Source: Prostheceraeus crozeri (taxonomy: Eukaryota > Platyhelminthes > Polycladida > Euryleptidae). Taken from it: a stretch of 64,000 nucleotides of DNA. Below are positions 37,801-49,650 of the stretch, one piece after another; the first letter of the stretch is position 1, and every line of letters starts with the position of its first letter. The stretch spans positions 67,501 through 131,500 of the forward strand of contig CAJQUW010001848.1 in the NCBI GenBank assembly GCA_907163375.1, in the 5' to 3' direction. The notes under the pieces were generated by a model. The model did not search any database. It saw nothing but the letters and a program-made list of their open reading frames with translations, and was not told the DNA's origin. Position numbers and translations under genes: made by a program.

Positions 37801-40800
37801 ATCGCCACACTTTTCCTAACATACCCATAATTGATTTTTTCATCATGCCCGCCGATAATCAATGAGAGAGATAGAGTGTGTTTTTTTTTATCCGCATCTA
37901 AAGCAAAAACAAAAACAAAGTGATCAAGACCGAGATCAAAAACTTTCGAATTCGGGTCTGTGTTGTAGTTATTTTACTACGTAGTTACGTAACACTTAGT
38001 TTTATTATATGTGTAGTATATTTCCTACGGTGTTTCAATTTCGTGTTGTATGAAAACGTCTCAAACTTTGAACTATTTCGTCTGCTCGTGAACTGATCGC
38101 ATTCAGCAGACGACCTCATAATTTGATATTACAAAGAAGAATCATCCAATGCACTTATCACCGACTAGCTTTTTCGTGTCAATCATGGTGCTATAATTTG
38201 ATACAACACTGTCATTCTAGAAGAAAAATCACTGTCAGACTTCATTGCAGACGTGCACTTTGCAAACTATTTATCAAGATCGGTTTGCAAACTTTTTAAA
38301 TTTAACATTAATACAGAAATAATATTTTCTGGAAGAATGATGTATGAAAATAATTAAAGAGAGAGGTTAAAGGAATGACTTGATTGGGCGTTTCCACAGC
38401 ATTCACATTTCACATCTATGGATGTATATTTATCGGATCGTTAAATAACGAGATGTTGACCAAAAAAAAAAAAATTAAATAGAATATGTGCCAATGCATG
38501 TGATCAGATATACAAATTTTATCCCAAATAAAAAATGTTTTAGATTCAAGAATCAATGATCGTTAAAGGAAACAAGGTCTTGAAACAATGCAAACAACAA
38601 GGTTTTGATGAAAATTGGTTATCACATGGAAATGGAGCACAGCTAGCAGAGCTTTATTTTTTTACTTTTCTCTTTTTACTTTCCGATCGCGGTCGCGGTT
38701 TCGCTCTCTTTCAGTTCCCTGGTAGGAAAAGAAAGCAATTTCGAACATTTGATAAAGTAAAAAACAAAGGAGAAGCGCTTCGTTGTTTTTAAAATAGCTT
38801 ATTCGTTCACAAGACTATCAATGACAATAAATTAATATCAGAAGATACAGCTTAGCGAGTCAGATTTTATCCTTTTACTGACTTTGCTTCTAATGTGTAT
38901 ACTCCTATATCCACCTGTCTATAAATTAAAGCAAATAATAAAAGCTCAATGCCAATCAAAAATTTTTTTTTCAAACTTGACAAATTCACCGCCGTCCAAT
39001 TTGATATACCTAGGTAAATCACCGTAGGTAACACCTAGGATAAGACTTACTAAACTTGGCCTCTAAACCTCTAAACTAAACCTCTAAACTTAGCAGGTAC
39101 CTGCCAATTTAGACATTCGTTCATAGTAAGTCTTATTATATCAATGCACAGCGTATCTGCAGAAGTGTATCTGCAGCCATAGCCTTCACGGTATATAACT
39201 TCATTTCTGATTAAATTTGAATTCACAAGTCAAAATGATTTCTACCAAATATTTCTAATAACTACTACCAATTCTATCTATCCTACAAACTCCTGATTTA
39301 TATTTATTTTGAAAGTAAGCATGACGCAGAGTTACTGTCACATCACTGATTAGACTTGAAATTCGATGTAATAATGCTGTGGAAAGTAGCGTAGTCCCCA
39401 ACAGTGATTTGATATTGATTTAACCATAAGCTAAGAATATACTTTTGATTGTAATTATGTAGACCAAATTAGACCTGTTATCGACAATGACAATGAATTC
39501 TGTGTTGCACTTTTTTGCATATTCTAATACGGATTCGGGGAAGTGCTGAACTTCTATGATTCAGACTATAGTAATGTTATGCAATATAACATATATGTTA
39601 TGAAATATTCTTATCGTGTTATTCTAGCATCTAGATAGATCAAGACAGCGGCTGCTCATGACTCGCGTCATTTATGCAGTACGCAACTGCAGTACGCAAC
39701 CTCGCATTTAAACCAGACATTAATGTCTCTAACATTTTCAAGTCCGGCCTGGCGTGTTATCTGACCGTCAACCTACAAATAGGAAAAATTTTACAAGGAT
39801 CACAAACACATCTATGATATCTTGTTCAAAATAGTGAATGAATTTCCTGAGCCACAGAGATAAATATCAAAAAGCTCGTATTGAGCACATGAGCACAACA
39901 TACAACATGCTCATAATGCTACTGCCAATATTACTCATAATACAAAACGATGACATACTGGCATTGAAGTCAGATATCTGGCAAAAAAGTATAGACTATT
40001 TCTCACAAAGCATTATCGAATTTATAATTTCAATGTAAATATACAGTTTTAATGACCTCCAATAATACATTTTTAGTATGAAGTTACAATTTTTTAGTCA
40101 TGCACTTAGTCAAAGATACAAAAAATACATAAATTTAGTAACATTTTACAAGCTACATATAATATGTAGGTTCTTATATGGAACTCATGGTTGAACTTTT
40201 TCAAAGCAAATAAATAGAAAAATGCAATTTGACAATGAGTTTATCATTGACAAAATTATTCAAATGGAAAGTTCATACTGTGAACATTCGCTCATATTTT
40301 TAATTGCTTATTCTCCATCCATCCCATTTTTAACATTGTTTGATCTTCAAACAAAGATATTTAATTTCAGCAAGTTTTACTTTCTATTTTGCCTTTTATA
40401 TAGCTGAAAGTTCTATTGACGACAATGTAAAAGTTGAAAGAATATTAAAGGAATAAAAACTGTCACACATTCGCTCGAGAAATTCCAACGTCAGAGAAAT
40501 AAAGAATTAAAAAGTCCGTCTGGAATGTGGGATATATTTTCTATCGTCTCAATTTCGTTAGGAGAAATTCAATGTCTTTTGAAGCATAAATTATAATGGA
40601 AAACAAATACAGAAGAAAAGCATAGCTATTGACTTTTCTCTTCGTAAATACCTGAATTATTCCACAATTTCGGCGAGTAAACACTTCTTGAATTTTGGAA
40701 TCTTTCTGTCTGTCGTGTTATTATTTGATTTTGAGACTCCTGTCGCCTTGAAATTTGCGCAGCGTTCAAGTACTACATACTGATTGTTCAAGTAAACAAT

Positions 40801-40977
40801 TAAATGTGTTAGTGGATAAGTCACTTGTGAGCATAAGGCATGAGCACATGACCCGATATAAGTTCAGTTCATTTTATTAATTCTTCTGTCATAGGTTATC
40901 CACATCTACCATACAACTGATGACAACTGATGTGTGGTGGTGAGGGTCTGATCCTGCCAACTGACACAGTCGCGTAA
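37801..40977. other. gene-free stretch
   Basis: No gene recognised. Small features: an A-run at about 38462-38474; four CCTCTAAAC-type words at 39059-39092 enclosed by an inverted pair (ATAAGACTTACTA at about 39042 and TAGTAAGTCTTAT at about 39125); and a tandem pair GCAGTACGCAAC at about 39677-39702. Confidence 0.45.
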
Positions 40978-41053
40978 GTGGCTCGTAGCTCAGTTGGTTA
41001 GAGGACAGGTCTAGTTATAACCTTGGTCGTAGGTTCGAATCCTACCAGCCGCA
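40978..41053 (+). tRNA. tRNA-like gene, possibly degenerate
   Basis: An exact-consensus A box (TAGCTCAGTTGG) and B box (GGTTCGAATCC) occur at the right spacing. The T arm GTAGG-TTCGAAT-CCTAC is perfect. The 3' acceptor strand CAGCCGC plus discriminator A pairs with GTGGCTC at the 5' end (six of seven, with one G-U), but one extra base then sits before position 8. The anticodon arm pairs poorly (AGGT/ACCT around a 9-base loop CTAGTTATA), so the identity is uncertain; AGT (Thr) is one reading. It could be a tRNA pseudogene or a tRNA-derived remnant. No CCA is encoded. Confidence 0.55.
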
Positions 41054-41801
41054 CATATTTTGCATGGCAGTTTGATCTATCGTTTATTTAATTCCATTGT
41101 TGTTAATATATATTGTAAACAATAAATGTAGAACATTTTTTTTCATTTAATTTATTTAATGAAAATATGAAATCTGATTTTAGTTTCAATCAAGTTGAAT
41201 TTGGCAGTGTTAGACTTGATAAGTTTCTCGGTGAGCAGGAAACGAAAGGAGTTATGTGAATTCAGTAGCCAGGCGAAAAAAACATCTACGAGTTTCCGTA
41301 TCTAGTGCCAACAACAGTTTCAATCTATTCATGGAAAATCCACCTATAAAGTCCAGCATCATTTTTTCAGTAAAATATGTCTAAGTATCGTTACAAGTCT
41401 ATGAGTTTGGCTGTTTCTCACATCGTTGGATCCCTTTAATCGTTGGAATGCATAATTGACATGGTGCTACATTGATTTTAAAGCAGGTCTACTCGTATAT
41501 TTAGTTTGCACTAAATTTTTCTCTCAACTGTACATTCTCATGTTTGGGGAGGCTTTCCCAATGCTTTACTCGATTAGGTCGGTACAGCCTCATCGTCTGA
41601 CAAAGAGTGGGTGGAGGAAAGGGGCCGAAACCATGCTTTTGGCAGGCACTGATTGCACTGCGATATTTCTCCTCGACAATAGCCACCCTGGAGTAATAGC
41701 AGCAACTAAACTTATCAATTAAGAAGTTTTTGCGAGTTTTATGATAAAACCACTGCAGTTGGAGTGACCGCATAAACTTCTGGCGCTTAATAACTCTAAA
41801 T
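41054..41801. other. gene-free stretch
   Basis: No gene recognised. A minus-strand frame enters the minisatellite from 41863 and runs to 41501, but that is explained by the repeat length being a multiple of three. Confidence 0.4.
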
Positions 41802-42568
41802 GTAACTCTCTTGTCCAACGTTGAATCCTTCTTGTCAGAATTTGAATCTTTCTTATCAGACATTGAATCCCCCCTTGTTCGACATTGAATCCCTCTTATC
41901 CGACATTGAATCCCTCTTATCCGACATTGAATCTCTCTTGTCAGAATTTGAATCCTTCTTATCCGACATTGAATCCTTCTTGTCCGACATTGAATCCCTC
42001 TTATCCGACATTGAATCCCCCTTGTTCGACATTGAATCCCTCTTATCCGACGTTGAATCCCCCTTGTTCGACATTGAATCTCTCTTGTCCGACATTGAAT
42101 CCCCCCTTGTTCGACATTGAATCCCTCTTATCCGACATTGAATCCCCCTTGTTCGACATTGAATCCCTCTTATCCGACGTTGAATCCCCCTTGTTCCACA
42201 TTGAATCTCTCTTATCCGACGTTGAATCCCATTTTTCGACATTGAATCTCCCTTGTTCGACATTGAATCTCTCTTGTTCGACATTGAATCTCTCTTGTCC
42301 GACATTGAATCTCTCTTGTTCGACATTGAATCCCTCTTGTCCGACATTGAATCCCCCTTGTTCGACATTGAATCCCTCTTATCCGACGTTGAATCCCCCT
42401 TGTTCGACATTGAATCCCCCTTGTTCGACATTGAATCCCCCTTGTTCGACATTGAATCCCCCTTGTTCGACATTGAATCTCTCTTGTCCGACATTGAATC
42501 TCTCTTGTCCGACATTGAATCTCTCTTGTCCGACATTGAATCTCTCCTGTCCGACATTGAATCTCCAT
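41802..42568. repeat. 21-bp minisatellite, about 36 units
   Basis: Tandem units of the form TTGAATCCCTCTTATCCGACA. The main variants are CTCTTATCC, CCCTTGTTCG and CTCTTGTCC in the middle of the unit; a rarer one carries AGAATTTG. Variants occur in runs, and higher-order groups recur (for example the alternation of the TTATCC and TTGTTC types at about 42000-42200 and 42360-42420). Two units have one extra C and one is a base short. Because 21 is a multiple of three, long frames without stops appear on both strands; these are not evidence of a gene. Confidence 0.95.
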
Positions 42569-43386
42569 TGTGTGTGAGAGTAAATAAATCTATAACAACA
42601 GCGACAAGAAATTGGAGAATTCCTTTATTGTCACTGATCTTTTTAACATTTCACTGTACTATTCTACCTAGAACAGCAACTCAAAACTAAAGAATCAATT
42701 CCTCGGAGCAGGAGTTTCTTTATTTACAGAAGTATCATAGTCAGGTTAGGCATAATGAAAAGATATTCGAAATTATGTTTTTCAATAATTCGCATTTTAA
42801 TTTATCCTGTATGCTCTACATTTGGAAACTGTATGCCGTAGCGGTTCGCTGATCCGAAACCAATGCAGTCATCATTCAATCAAAGTTTATATTTTCATCT
42901 CATTGAAACAACGAGGTAGCTCATTTCGACAGGAAGTGCATTTGAAGCCGTTTCTTCATCGCCTTCCTCCTCGTTCCAGTCAATTATGAAATAGCCCAAA
43001 TTATAGGAGACCTGTAGGACTGATTGCTTGCGGTGTTTCTGTTATCATCCATCAATTAGGTATAGACAATTGCTAATTGAGTAAAATGGAAAATTAACAA
43101 TAGCCGGAAGGTTAATATAGCTTCAAAACCATCTGTTTCCCTTTTTTGATTCAAATAATTGAAAGACGATTATTACGAGTATATTGCCTAATATAGGGTG
43201 ACAATGCTATGCATTAAAAGTCAAAGTTCGGTCAATTACAGATTATTTCTTTAACTCAGTAATACATGCAGTTGAATTCTCTTGTTGAAAGTTGTGCAGC
43301 GCATTTGATGGCTTCCAGTTAACTGAACAAGTGCATATCAATATGAAGTGAATTTGAGGGCATGAATTACTTACTTACTTGCTTAA
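42569..43386. other. gene-free stretch
   Basis: No gene or repeat recognised between the minisatellite and the next LINE fragment. Confidence 0.4.
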
Positions 43387-44040
43387 TTACTCTTTGTTTA
43401 TTGTCTCTTCTTCCCTAGGTTTGAGGGTTGAACACTTGGGCTGTGTCGGTTGTTGGGATGGATGCGCCTTTTCCATTCTGTTTGGTCTTTGCTTCGATTG
43501 ATGTAGGAGCTCAAGATCTCTCTTGACATTGTGCCACCATCTCTTCCTTTGGCCACCTCTGATGTTCGGTACCGTCACTTCTCAAATCAAAATTCTCTCT
43601 GACCTCTTCAGGCCCGGCATCCGTAGCAGGTGACCAAACAAGTGCAAGCGATTTTGGCGGAGGACTGATTATAGGTCATGCAGGTGGAGCATGCCTCTCA
43701 ATTCGCGCATGGAGCGGCGTTCACGAAGTTTGATGGAACACATCCATCGGATGATAGCATTTTCATTTCTTGCCAGGCGTGTAAGGTCATCAACTTTTAT
43801 GGGCCATTTCTGCGACGCATGCAGTGAGACACTTCTGATACAGGCATTGTATACTTGACCCCTGCGCTTCAGCGAGATATTCTTGTTGGTGAGGACAGGT
43901 GCTTCTTATATAAGCTGATAAAGCCTCAAAACAACCTCCAGAATTCCCTAGTCTATCGCCCAGGTAACAGAAGTCATCAACCACTTCAATGGAGTCTTCG
44001 CCAATTACAATCTCACTGACCATTGCTTGAGACACGGGAA
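43387..44040 (-). pseudogene. LINE 3' fragment
   Basis: Minus-strand frames encode DSIEVVDDFCYLGDRLGNSG, a SAYIRST-like segment, then (in another frame) RLHLFGHLLRMPGLKRSERI and VPNIRGGQRKRWWHNVKRDL. The order FCYLGD...LFGHL.R...RG..KRWW..V..DL is the standard C-terminal end of RTE-like LINE ORFs. Several frame changes and an internal deletion (no LLYG block) show it is dead. Confidence 0.75.
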
Positions 44041-44489
44041 ACTCTCCCCTACATCGCCGCCCGCCGGCACTTGAAACTTGGGTCTTTGCGGAGATTATTT
44101 ACAGCGCGGCATTCAGCAGTCAGTAGGAATGTATGAATTATTGCATCCAATATGCATGCATAATAGTAGGCTTGCACAAGTATTACAAAATGCGCCCAAC
44201 AAACAATCGTTTCATTAGGTTTACAAAATGATTCCAATTACATAAATATTTGCATCTTTAAAAGTAACAGATTTCAGTTTTGATCCAAAAGATTTTCATA
44301 TCATCCTCATTCGTTGTTATTCCACTGACCCAAGGTGCAAGACAAAGTAGCTCTATGCTTTCTTCCGATTTTTCTTATCTATCAGAAAAAAATGATAAGT
44401 TCATTCGCCACACCATCAGATTAAGAAAGTTTCAAAAATTTCAATTTCTTGCTGAATGAAAACATGACGTGCAACGCTCAAGGCCGTGT

Positions 44490-45575
44490 GCCTGACGTAC
44501 ATCGATCTGGACCCCGCCCGGACCCGCATCGACTTCAAAATATTAGGCCCGGACCGGCCCGGGTGACAAAGTGAATCGTTTTGCGCACTTAATCCTTTAT
44601 GAAAGCATCAATTACGTTAGTTGAGTGTAATCGCCTTAAAGATCATTCTAAAAAGCCAATTATTGATTACATGATCCTGTGTTGTAGGGACCTATGTAAG
44701 CACTATTTGTAAGTAAATTGATTATTGTTGAGCTGCAAGGTGATTTTTAAACATTTCATACATAATCAAATTTTATTTGTTTTAAAAATTGTAACTTACA
44801 TGTAACGCGTTTGTGTAAATTGGATCTTATATATTCTGCGTCCGCGTCTGATTATTCCCAGTAGGTGGGGTCGGCGGCCCGAATCCTTGCGCCCAGAGGC
44901 TCCTGTCCAGAGCGTCCACTGAGTCCACTCGTAGTGTCATTAAATCCTTTTGTAAGCAGTCTATCCATATCAGTGCCATCTCATTCGGATCTCTCTCACT
45001 CTTTCCACAATAGGGGTCACTCAAGCTCCTTTCTTATCACTTCGCTTCTTACTCTGTCCTTTAGAGTTACTCCTCTGATTCTTCTTGGCATTCTCATTTC
45101 TGTCCTTTCCAGAAGTTGCTCCTCTTTCAAAGTCATCGTCCAACATTCTGAGCCATATAGAAATACTGGTCTGATCATCTCCTTGTACACTTTCGTTTTT
45201 ATTTTCCTTGACATCTTCTTATCGCACATGACTCCTGTCAGTTCTCTCCATTTTGTCCACACCGCCCTCACTCTGGCCTTGCCTGCCATCTTATATGTAC
45301 GTATCTTACATGACTACCATCTTGACTATACATCTTATATGATGTACCGATATATGATGATCGTCTATCGATTGTTGTTTATCGATATTGCTTTCATCTT
45401 ATTGCTTAAGAATCATCTTGATAAGCCATCAAATGAATTGATTCAGACACCTTGAATGATTCAATGAGGAAAATATTTTGACTTCAAACATAACAAATGT
45501 CAGCCCGGGTACATAATATTTGAGGCCCGGGTCCGAGATGAGACCGCGCACAAATGTGCGTCATAGGCTGTTATT
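44490..45575. mobile_element. possible hAT-like element with GC-rich ends, LINE nested inside
   Basis: Two unusually GC-rich segments, at about 44505-44572 (GGACCCGCATCG, AATATTAGGCCCGG, GGCCCGGGTGAC) and about 45500-45560 (CAGCCCGGGTACATAATATT, GAGGCCCGGGTCCG), are inverted relatives of each other. They look like degraded inverted ends of a non-autonomous element. The inner 1 kb contains a LINE tail. Ends and target duplications could not be fixed. Confidence 0.35.
44827..45289 (-). pseudogene. LINE 3' fragment with internal deletion
   Basis: The minus strand reads VRAVWTKWRELTGVMCDKKM, then KIKTKVYKEMIRPVFLYGSE, CWTM...EMRMPRRIRGVTLKDR, VRSEVIRKELE; then in a second frame IWIDCLQKDLMTLRVDSVDA, LDRSLWAQ. 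This is a common RTE-type LINE C-terminus. The usual RLRWYGH...GRPKKRW stretch between RKEL and W.DC is missing, so about 60 residues were deleted. It lies inside the possible GC-ended element. Confidence 0.8.
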
Positions 45576-46369
45576 CACGCTTGTGCATCCCTATATTAGA
45601 GATTCATAAATAGTCGTATAATTTTGACTTGTATCTCCTTTTCAATGACTCATCAAATCACTTTTTCATCCAAAGTCAAAGAGAAAGAATCACGACGATT
45701 TTGACTATTTGGCCGATCGTTTTTCTTCCGTTCAACGATATTTCGACAGAGGACATTCAAAATGAATGCCAAATATGCAATTGGTTTTCATCAACTTTCA
45801 TTTCTTTTTATCCTAATCTTAAATATCTTCTTTATCCTTCCTTCTTCGTCAACAGCTTTCTTCTCGAGGGACTGATAAAAGAGATGTTTCATTTGCATCC
45901 CGGATTACGATCACCTCGGGCAAAGATTAAGAGTTCCATGTTACTGGCGCATCTGAATTGAAGAACCGGAAACATGTGCACTCGGGACATGCATGAATTC
46001 GAAAGCAGCCTAAACGGAGCGTCGAGCGCCTAAGGCGGATGCACATCAACATTCCTGCGAGAATGGGACTAAAAGTTCAAAGATTAAACGCCAACAAGGT
46101 CGAAATCTGTTTCCTAGCAATATACGAGCTCGTAGAATAACAAGTACTTAAATCTCGCTTGATATAACGGTTGTTGTTTGTTGAATTATTGTAGAAATTT
46201 ACTCAAAGATGACGACGAGAGAATCAATTCGACAAGTTTGCATTTAGCACTGCTTGGTTTCTCTGTTCGCTTAAATTTGCGGATATGTTGTTGTCAGATA
46301 TAGGACGTTCGAACAATTATAATACATGAGTAGAAAAATAACTATATTCAATCAGTGTAATTATGGGTC
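45576..46369. other. gene-free stretch before the palindromic region
   Basis: Ordinary AT-rich DNA with no recognised features. Composition and repeat content change sharply near 46370. Confidence 0.4.
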
Positions 46370-46860
46370 ATCTCCCCCAGTAGTAAGGAAGTGACAAACA
46401 CCAGATAGCGCAAGATGGCCGCCATCGCTGACGTCCCCCCTCCCCCTCCCCCCCTCTGGAACGGCAGAGTGTCGTGGTCGGCCGCCGTGGTGCTTCGAGT
46501 CTGACCCCCCCCCTCCCCTCCCCCCTGGAACGACAGAGGTTGTAGTCTGTCGTGGTGTGCCGACCAGGTTGGTTCACGTTCACAAAATGTTCGCTGACTC
46601 CCCCCCTCTGGAACGACAGAGTGTCGTGGTGGACTTGGGCGACCGCCAGGATTAGTCTTGAGGCTATAGTGTGTGATGTTTTTCGTGCAATCTGCTGAAT
46701 GTTGGGTTGTAAAATGGGCTGTTTCGAGTGGAAGGAGTGCTCGGATGAGAAAACGGAGGCCAGATTCGGATTCAGCGTGAAATTCTGCATCGGTATGGTG
46801 AATTTGAACGCCATCGGAGAGAAAAATTTTCGCTGACGTCCCCCCCCCCTCTGGACAGCT
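46370..46860. repeat. C-run / CRE-like repeat cluster
   Basis: Three related units begin near 46428, 46588 and 46831 with CGCTGAC(GT) followed by a long C-run and CTCTGG. Two or three of them continue into GAACGACAGAGTGTCGTGGT, itself a small inverted repeat (CGACA-GAG-TGTCG). The G-runs on the minus strand could form quadruplexes, and TGACGTC is a CRE/ATF-type site. It lies at the outer edge of the left palindrome arm and may be its terminus or an enhancer. Confidence 0.7.
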
Positions 46861-47335
46861 CGCTTGGATTTTGGCTTCCAGTGAACGGATTTAGTCGTGC
46901 CATAGCTCGTTTGAAAGCTAAGAGTGAGACAAATTCACTGAAAGAATCGGCTTGTTCCTATCTGTCTTCGTTTAGATGTGAGACGCCATTTAAGATTTTG
47001 GGACATTGGCGAAAAACGACAGAGTTAGAATTTGGGACGTTTTGGGCTGTAGCTTCAAAACGAAGCATCGGATTGGAAAACGGATTTCAGATTTGGAATC
47101 AGCGTGAAATTCTCTCTCTGTATGGTGAGTTTCATGTCAATCGGAGTGTTTTAAAGTCAATCGGAGAGAAAAATTTTCAACATTTTTCGAAAAAACGAGT
47201 TAGAATTTTTGCGATGGCTGCCTACTGTAGAGCCAAAAGGAAGCATCGGATGGGAAAACGGAGGCCAGATTCGGATTCAGCGTCAAATTCTACATGGAAA
47301 TGGTGTATTTCCAGCTCAATAGGAGCACTAGAACC
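46735..47335. repeat. three diverged copies of a roughly 90-bp unit
   Basis: Copies at about 46741-46832, 47060-47180 and 47245-47330 share GAAAACGGAGGCCAGATTCG, ATTCAGCGTGAAATTCT, and ATCGGAGAGAAAAATTTTC. On the minus strand all three read in one frame as NFTLNPNLASVF...SDASF-like peptides, so they may be coding remnants. On the plus strand a 161-codon frame (46881-47366) crosses two of them in different phases and is probably not a gene. Confidence 0.65.
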
Positions 47336-47362
47336 GGAGATAGACGGGTTTTTAGTGTTTGG

Positions 47363-47453
47363 ATGATGGGTATTACGTCATCAGCTGATCGCCACACACT
47401 ATATAAGCTGGGAACCGACAGAGACTTGTCATTCAGACGAGAGATTGCCAACG
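47363..47453 (+). promoter_or_regulatory. TATA promoter and leader exon 1 of the coiled-coil gene
   Basis: TATTACGTCATC (CRE/ATF-like) lies upstream of TATATAA at 47400-47406; TCATTC at 47429-47434 places the initiator A at 47431, about 31 bases after the TATA start. The transcribed leader ends at 47453 before GTAAGT. It then joins the acceptor at 48477-48478 across a 1,025-base intron. The right arm lacks this whole block. Confidence 0.75.
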
Positions 47454-48478
47454 GTAAGTCGTCTCTCTGAGCTCCGATGATAGCTTCGGACATTCCAAAT
47501 CCCGAGTTTCTGTAAGAAACCGACTTAGAAAATTTCATTGCTGATATCAGCTAAGGCGTCAGACTTAGAGGTTCGCCAGGAGATGGCCTTCGTCTCCAGG
47601 CCATAAAAGACTTCAAAACTTTAAAGGCTTGTAACTTTCCTTCTACAAGTCCGTTTGACTTGATTCAAAAAAGGTTCGGTCGCTATTGACCTGCCCTAAG
47701 TGATAGACTACTTATAAAATTTCATAAGTAGTGCTAAAAATTTGAAAATTTTAAATTCACTATTTTTGGAGGTTTTCTGGAGTTTTCGACCCTGCTGAAG
47801 TCAATGAAAGCATTTTTAATGATGTCTGAGCCAGTCTTCTCATGGTATAAGCGACTTTTCACTGAAAGCGAGCAAGACACGGAGAGTTTTGCTGTAATAT
47901 TCCACTGACAGGGTGTTCCTTCGGGACGGCGGACGATGCCGTAGTGATAAGTGTGGCAAGGGAGTGTGTCATAGTTTAGACCGTAACCGCTGGGACAACT
48001 CATGTCTCATGTTGGGCATTTGACACAGTTCTCAACGTAGCACTTTGAACGCCAATCGGTTGAGTCTTAGCTATCTTGTCATGGGTGGCCTCTAAACATC
48101 TCCATTGCAAAACGCTGGTGAATCAAGCTCTCTACGGCTTGCTATCAAGCTGATCAAAGCAATAACTTGGGATGTTTCCTCAAGGTTTTCAAGTATGTAA
48201 GTTCAAATGTGCTATCAGATTTCAAATTTAACTAAGTCTAAGGCAGCTTTGAGGGGTTAGATCCCAGCTACTGTTGACTCGGCGTTGCTGTTACCACTTC
48301 GGGGCAGTGACAATGATGTCTTCAGCTGTAAATAGCGGGTATCGGGGAAGATCTCTCACTTCCCTAGTGATCAGTACAAGGCCTTCGGGCTGTCGACGGG
48401 ATCGAGTGCCACTCACTATACTCAAATATATCATTCCTCACTAAGTGTAAAATCATTGTTTTCCGTTTTTCGCTTCAG

Positions 48479-49650
48479 AAATGCCGAAATACAATAATAT
48501 GAAGACCAGTTTCAAACTGTGTCAATGCCGGAAGGTATTCCGGGCTGACGCCTACAAGAAACACGCTTGCACTAACAAGAAACAGATAGGGGTCGCTCGC
48601 TACTATTGCGGAGCCCACAAAGTCAGTCGCTTAAGTGAGCGGCTGGAGGATTGGCACTCACAACACAGCGAGTGTCAAACAGGCGAAGTAGGCGAAGAAG
48701 AACGGAGTTCACTCTTCGCCACTGAGCTCCGTTCTTTGGAGCTACAATCTGCCAACGAGCAAGAACGGAGTTCACTCTTCACCACTGAGGCCACTGAGCT
48801 ACAATCCGCCATTGAAGCGATTGCCGCTATATCCTCACTTAGTAGCGAGAGCTCGCTGTCCAGCAGCGATAGTGAGGAGGAGGGAGAGCTACAGTCGCAA
48901 CCTATCGAGGACGTCGACCTCGATCGCGAGACCCCTACAGCCGTGACTGCGAGTGGAATTGCAACACAATGTCGCAATTTTGTCAAGCGCCCGCCGGTGA
49001 TCGCCGAACGGGATAGACTAAAGAAAGAGGTGGAGAAGTTGAAGGAGGAGGCCTTCTCATACAAGTCAAAGTATGAGGACCTAAAGAACGTGGCCGGAGA
49101 GATGAAGAAGGTGAAGGAGAGATTAAGCGAGCGGGATGGCGAGTTGGATCAGGAGAGGCTCAAGACTCTCGAGGGGAAAGCCAGAGAAGAGGCTTTGCTA
49201 GCAGAGAGGGAAAGTAGGGAGAAGGAGATACGAAGGTTGAAGGAGGAAGTGGAGAGACTCCGTGTGCAGATGGCTAAGGTGGTTGAGACGAATCACGAGC
49301 TGCACCGTTCGGCGCAGCTGGTGGATCGCGATCGAAGGGTGCGTTCCAGCCGTCTGCACATCCCTATTAGAAAGGGGAGAGTAGCAGAAACTCCTCTCTT
49401 GTACGAGCGTGGAAGAGGGGAGAAATGCTACTCTCGGGTGAAGAAAGGGGTGGAGTGTCTACACTTCACCTTCGATCATCGTGATCCGATCTTGAATTTC
49501 CTTTATGAGGAAGCGTCCGAGAAGATCTGTAAGTAAAAATGACTAAATTAAAATGTAAGATGATAACTCACTACTTCTTTCTTTACAGACATCCAAGAGA
49601 AGCGACCACCCGCCCCGTTACCGGAGCCGCAGTCGAAACATCAAGCCTGA
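48479..49650 (+). CDS. zinc-finger/coiled-coil protein of the palindromic element, left copy (intact)
   Basis: A spliced gene predicted to encode 369 aa: exon 2 is 48479-49528 (ATG 48481, two bases after the acceptor TTCGCTTCAG), the intron 49529-49588 has GTAAGT and TTCTTTACAG ends, and exon 3 is 49589-49650 (TGA). With the short 60-base intron removed, the frame stays open. Residues 14-30 form a C-x-C-x11-H-x-C finger-like motif, with further C43, H46, H59, H62 and C65. About 66-150 is Glu/Ser-rich and acidic. About 180-275 is a charged coiled coil. A basic patch (about 285-305) and a VECLHFTFDHRDP-like segment follow. The architecture suggests a nuclear DNA- or protein-binding regulator. 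No family recognised. Compare the broken right-arm copy. Confidence 0.75.

Noticed and set aside
41856-42577. Long repetitive reading frames on both strands
   Set aside because: They are produced by a tandem unit of 21 bases (a multiple of three) without stop codons, not by selection for coding.
44865-45455. 196-codon plus-strand frame
   Set aside because: It runs antisense to a clear LINE fragment on the minus strand.
46881-47366. 161-codon plus-strand frame
   Set aside because: It crosses two related repeat units in different phases, so the frame is not conserved between them, and it ends just before the promoter.
48675-49064. Ser-rich minus-strand frame opposite the coiled-coil gene (and its mirror at 62740-63135)
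   Set aside because: It is a shadow of the Glu/Ser-rich coding strand; the two-residue difference between arms is simply the Glu-repeat length change.
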